Positions 63,775-64,000 of a stretch of 64,000 bases of DNA are shown here, piece after piece (the first letter of the stretch is position 1; each line of letters begins with the position of its first letter). The notes under the pieces were generated by a model. The model was not told where the DNA came from. It did not search any database and saw only the letters and a program-made list of their open reading frames with translations. The translations under genes were made by a program, and so were the position numbers. The stretch comes from Bradyrhizobium prioriisuperbiae (GTDB taxonomy: Bacteria; Pseudomonadota; Alphaproteobacteria; Rhizobiales; Xanthobacteraceae): contig NZ_CP135921.1 of NCBI RefSeq assembly GCF_032397745.1, forward strand, positions 7,118,501-7,182,500, written 5' to 3'.

Positions 63775-64000
63775 TCACGACCCACGCGAGTGCAAAATAC
63801 CGCTGATGTCGTTGTAGAGCGTGAAAACCATCAACATCAGCACTAGCGCCAGGCCGAAACGAAAGCCCATTTCCTGCGCCCGCTCCGATAGCGGCCGCCC
63901 CCGGACAGCCTCAATGGCATAGAACAAAAGGTGACCACCATCGAGCAACGGTACCGGAAACAGGTTAAGGAGACCGATCGAAATCGACAAAACCGCCGAC
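63775..64000 (-). CDS. rseP: Site-2 zinc metalloprotease RseP (partial, N-terminus outside window)
   Basis: Only the last 74 residues are visible. They show SIGLLNLFPVPLLDGGHLLF, the third transmembrane part with the LDG motif that supplies the zinc-binding Asp. A last membrane helix (FGLALVLMLMVFTLYNDISG) follows. The order rseP-bamA-lpxD is conserved in alphaproteobacteria. RseP-type proteases cleave anti-sigma factors and leftover signal peptides inside the membrane. The 183-base gap to bamA holds no gene that I see. Confidence 0.93.
   Translation of the reverse strand, partial: SAVLSISIGLLNLFPVPLLDGGHLLFYAIEAVRGRPLSERAQEMGFRFGLALVLMLMVFTLYNDISGILHSRGS

Overview
The window looks like a chromosomal segment of an alphaproteobacterium of the order Hyphomicrobiales, most likely the Bradyrhizobium / Rhodopseudomonas / Afipia group (Nitrobacteraceae). 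The evidence is the high GC of the core genes, the gene orders pdhA-pdhB-pdhC-lpdA, ppiD-trpD-trpC-moaC-moeA-lexA-comEC and rseP-bamA-lpxD-fabZ-lpxA-lpxI-lpxB, the extra lipoyl domain on pyruvate dehydrogenase E1 beta, a GTTC-N7-GTTC type SOS box, and palindromic intergenic repeats of a style common in that group. The genus cannot be fixed from the sequence alone.

Layout. 1-1.5 kb: an SDR gene (cut by the window edge) and a divergent MmyB-type regulator share a perfect palindrome carrying a TATAAT box on each strand. 1.8-11.3 kb: an accessory island, lower in GC than the core. It holds an IS110-family transposase, a truncated alpha/beta hydrolase, a secreted six-hairpin-type protein, a secreted ten-cysteine protein, a GIY-YIG nuclease, an HTH-ImmA/IrrE regulator opposite a second HTH regulator, and a two-gene DUF262 / ATPase-TOPRIM operon that looks like a defence system. 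11.5-16.4 kb: an RND efflux pump and its adaptor with two related palindromic repeats. 16.5-22.4 kb: a SorC-family regulator, a fused class II aldolase-SDR, and overlapping mtnK-mtnA, probably a DHAP-shunt type pathway for 5-methylthioribose or 5-deoxyribose. 22.5-26.8 kb: xthA, an ExoR-like Sel1 protein overlapping ilvD, and two small envelope proteins.

27.2-41.4 kb is core metabolism, nearly all on the minus strand: the pyruvate dehydrogenase complex, an FtsB-like protein, a 2OG-Fe(II) oxygenase, enolase, queF (opposite strand), kdsA, a NIPSNAP protein, one AT-richer membrane-protein gene that looks inserted, pyrG, secG and tpiA. 41.6-48.1 kb is a plus-strand run of ppiD, trpD, trpC, moaC, moeA and lexA. 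Behind lexA lies an AT-richer membrane-protein gene followed by a second copy of the last 97 bases of the lexA region. comEC then follows with a frameshift. 51.6-56.4 kb carries glnS, gltX and gltA. 56.5-64 kb carries the lipid A and outer-membrane assembly cluster lpxB-lpxI-lpxA-fabZ-lpxD-bamA-rseP, with rseP running off the window.

The best candidates for undescribed biology are the DUF262 / ATPase-TOPRIM pair, the SorC-aldolase/SDR-mtnKA locus with matching inverted repeats at two promoters, and the duplicated lexA 3' end enclosing a foreign-looking gene. No tRNA, rRNA or CRISPR array was recognised by eye.
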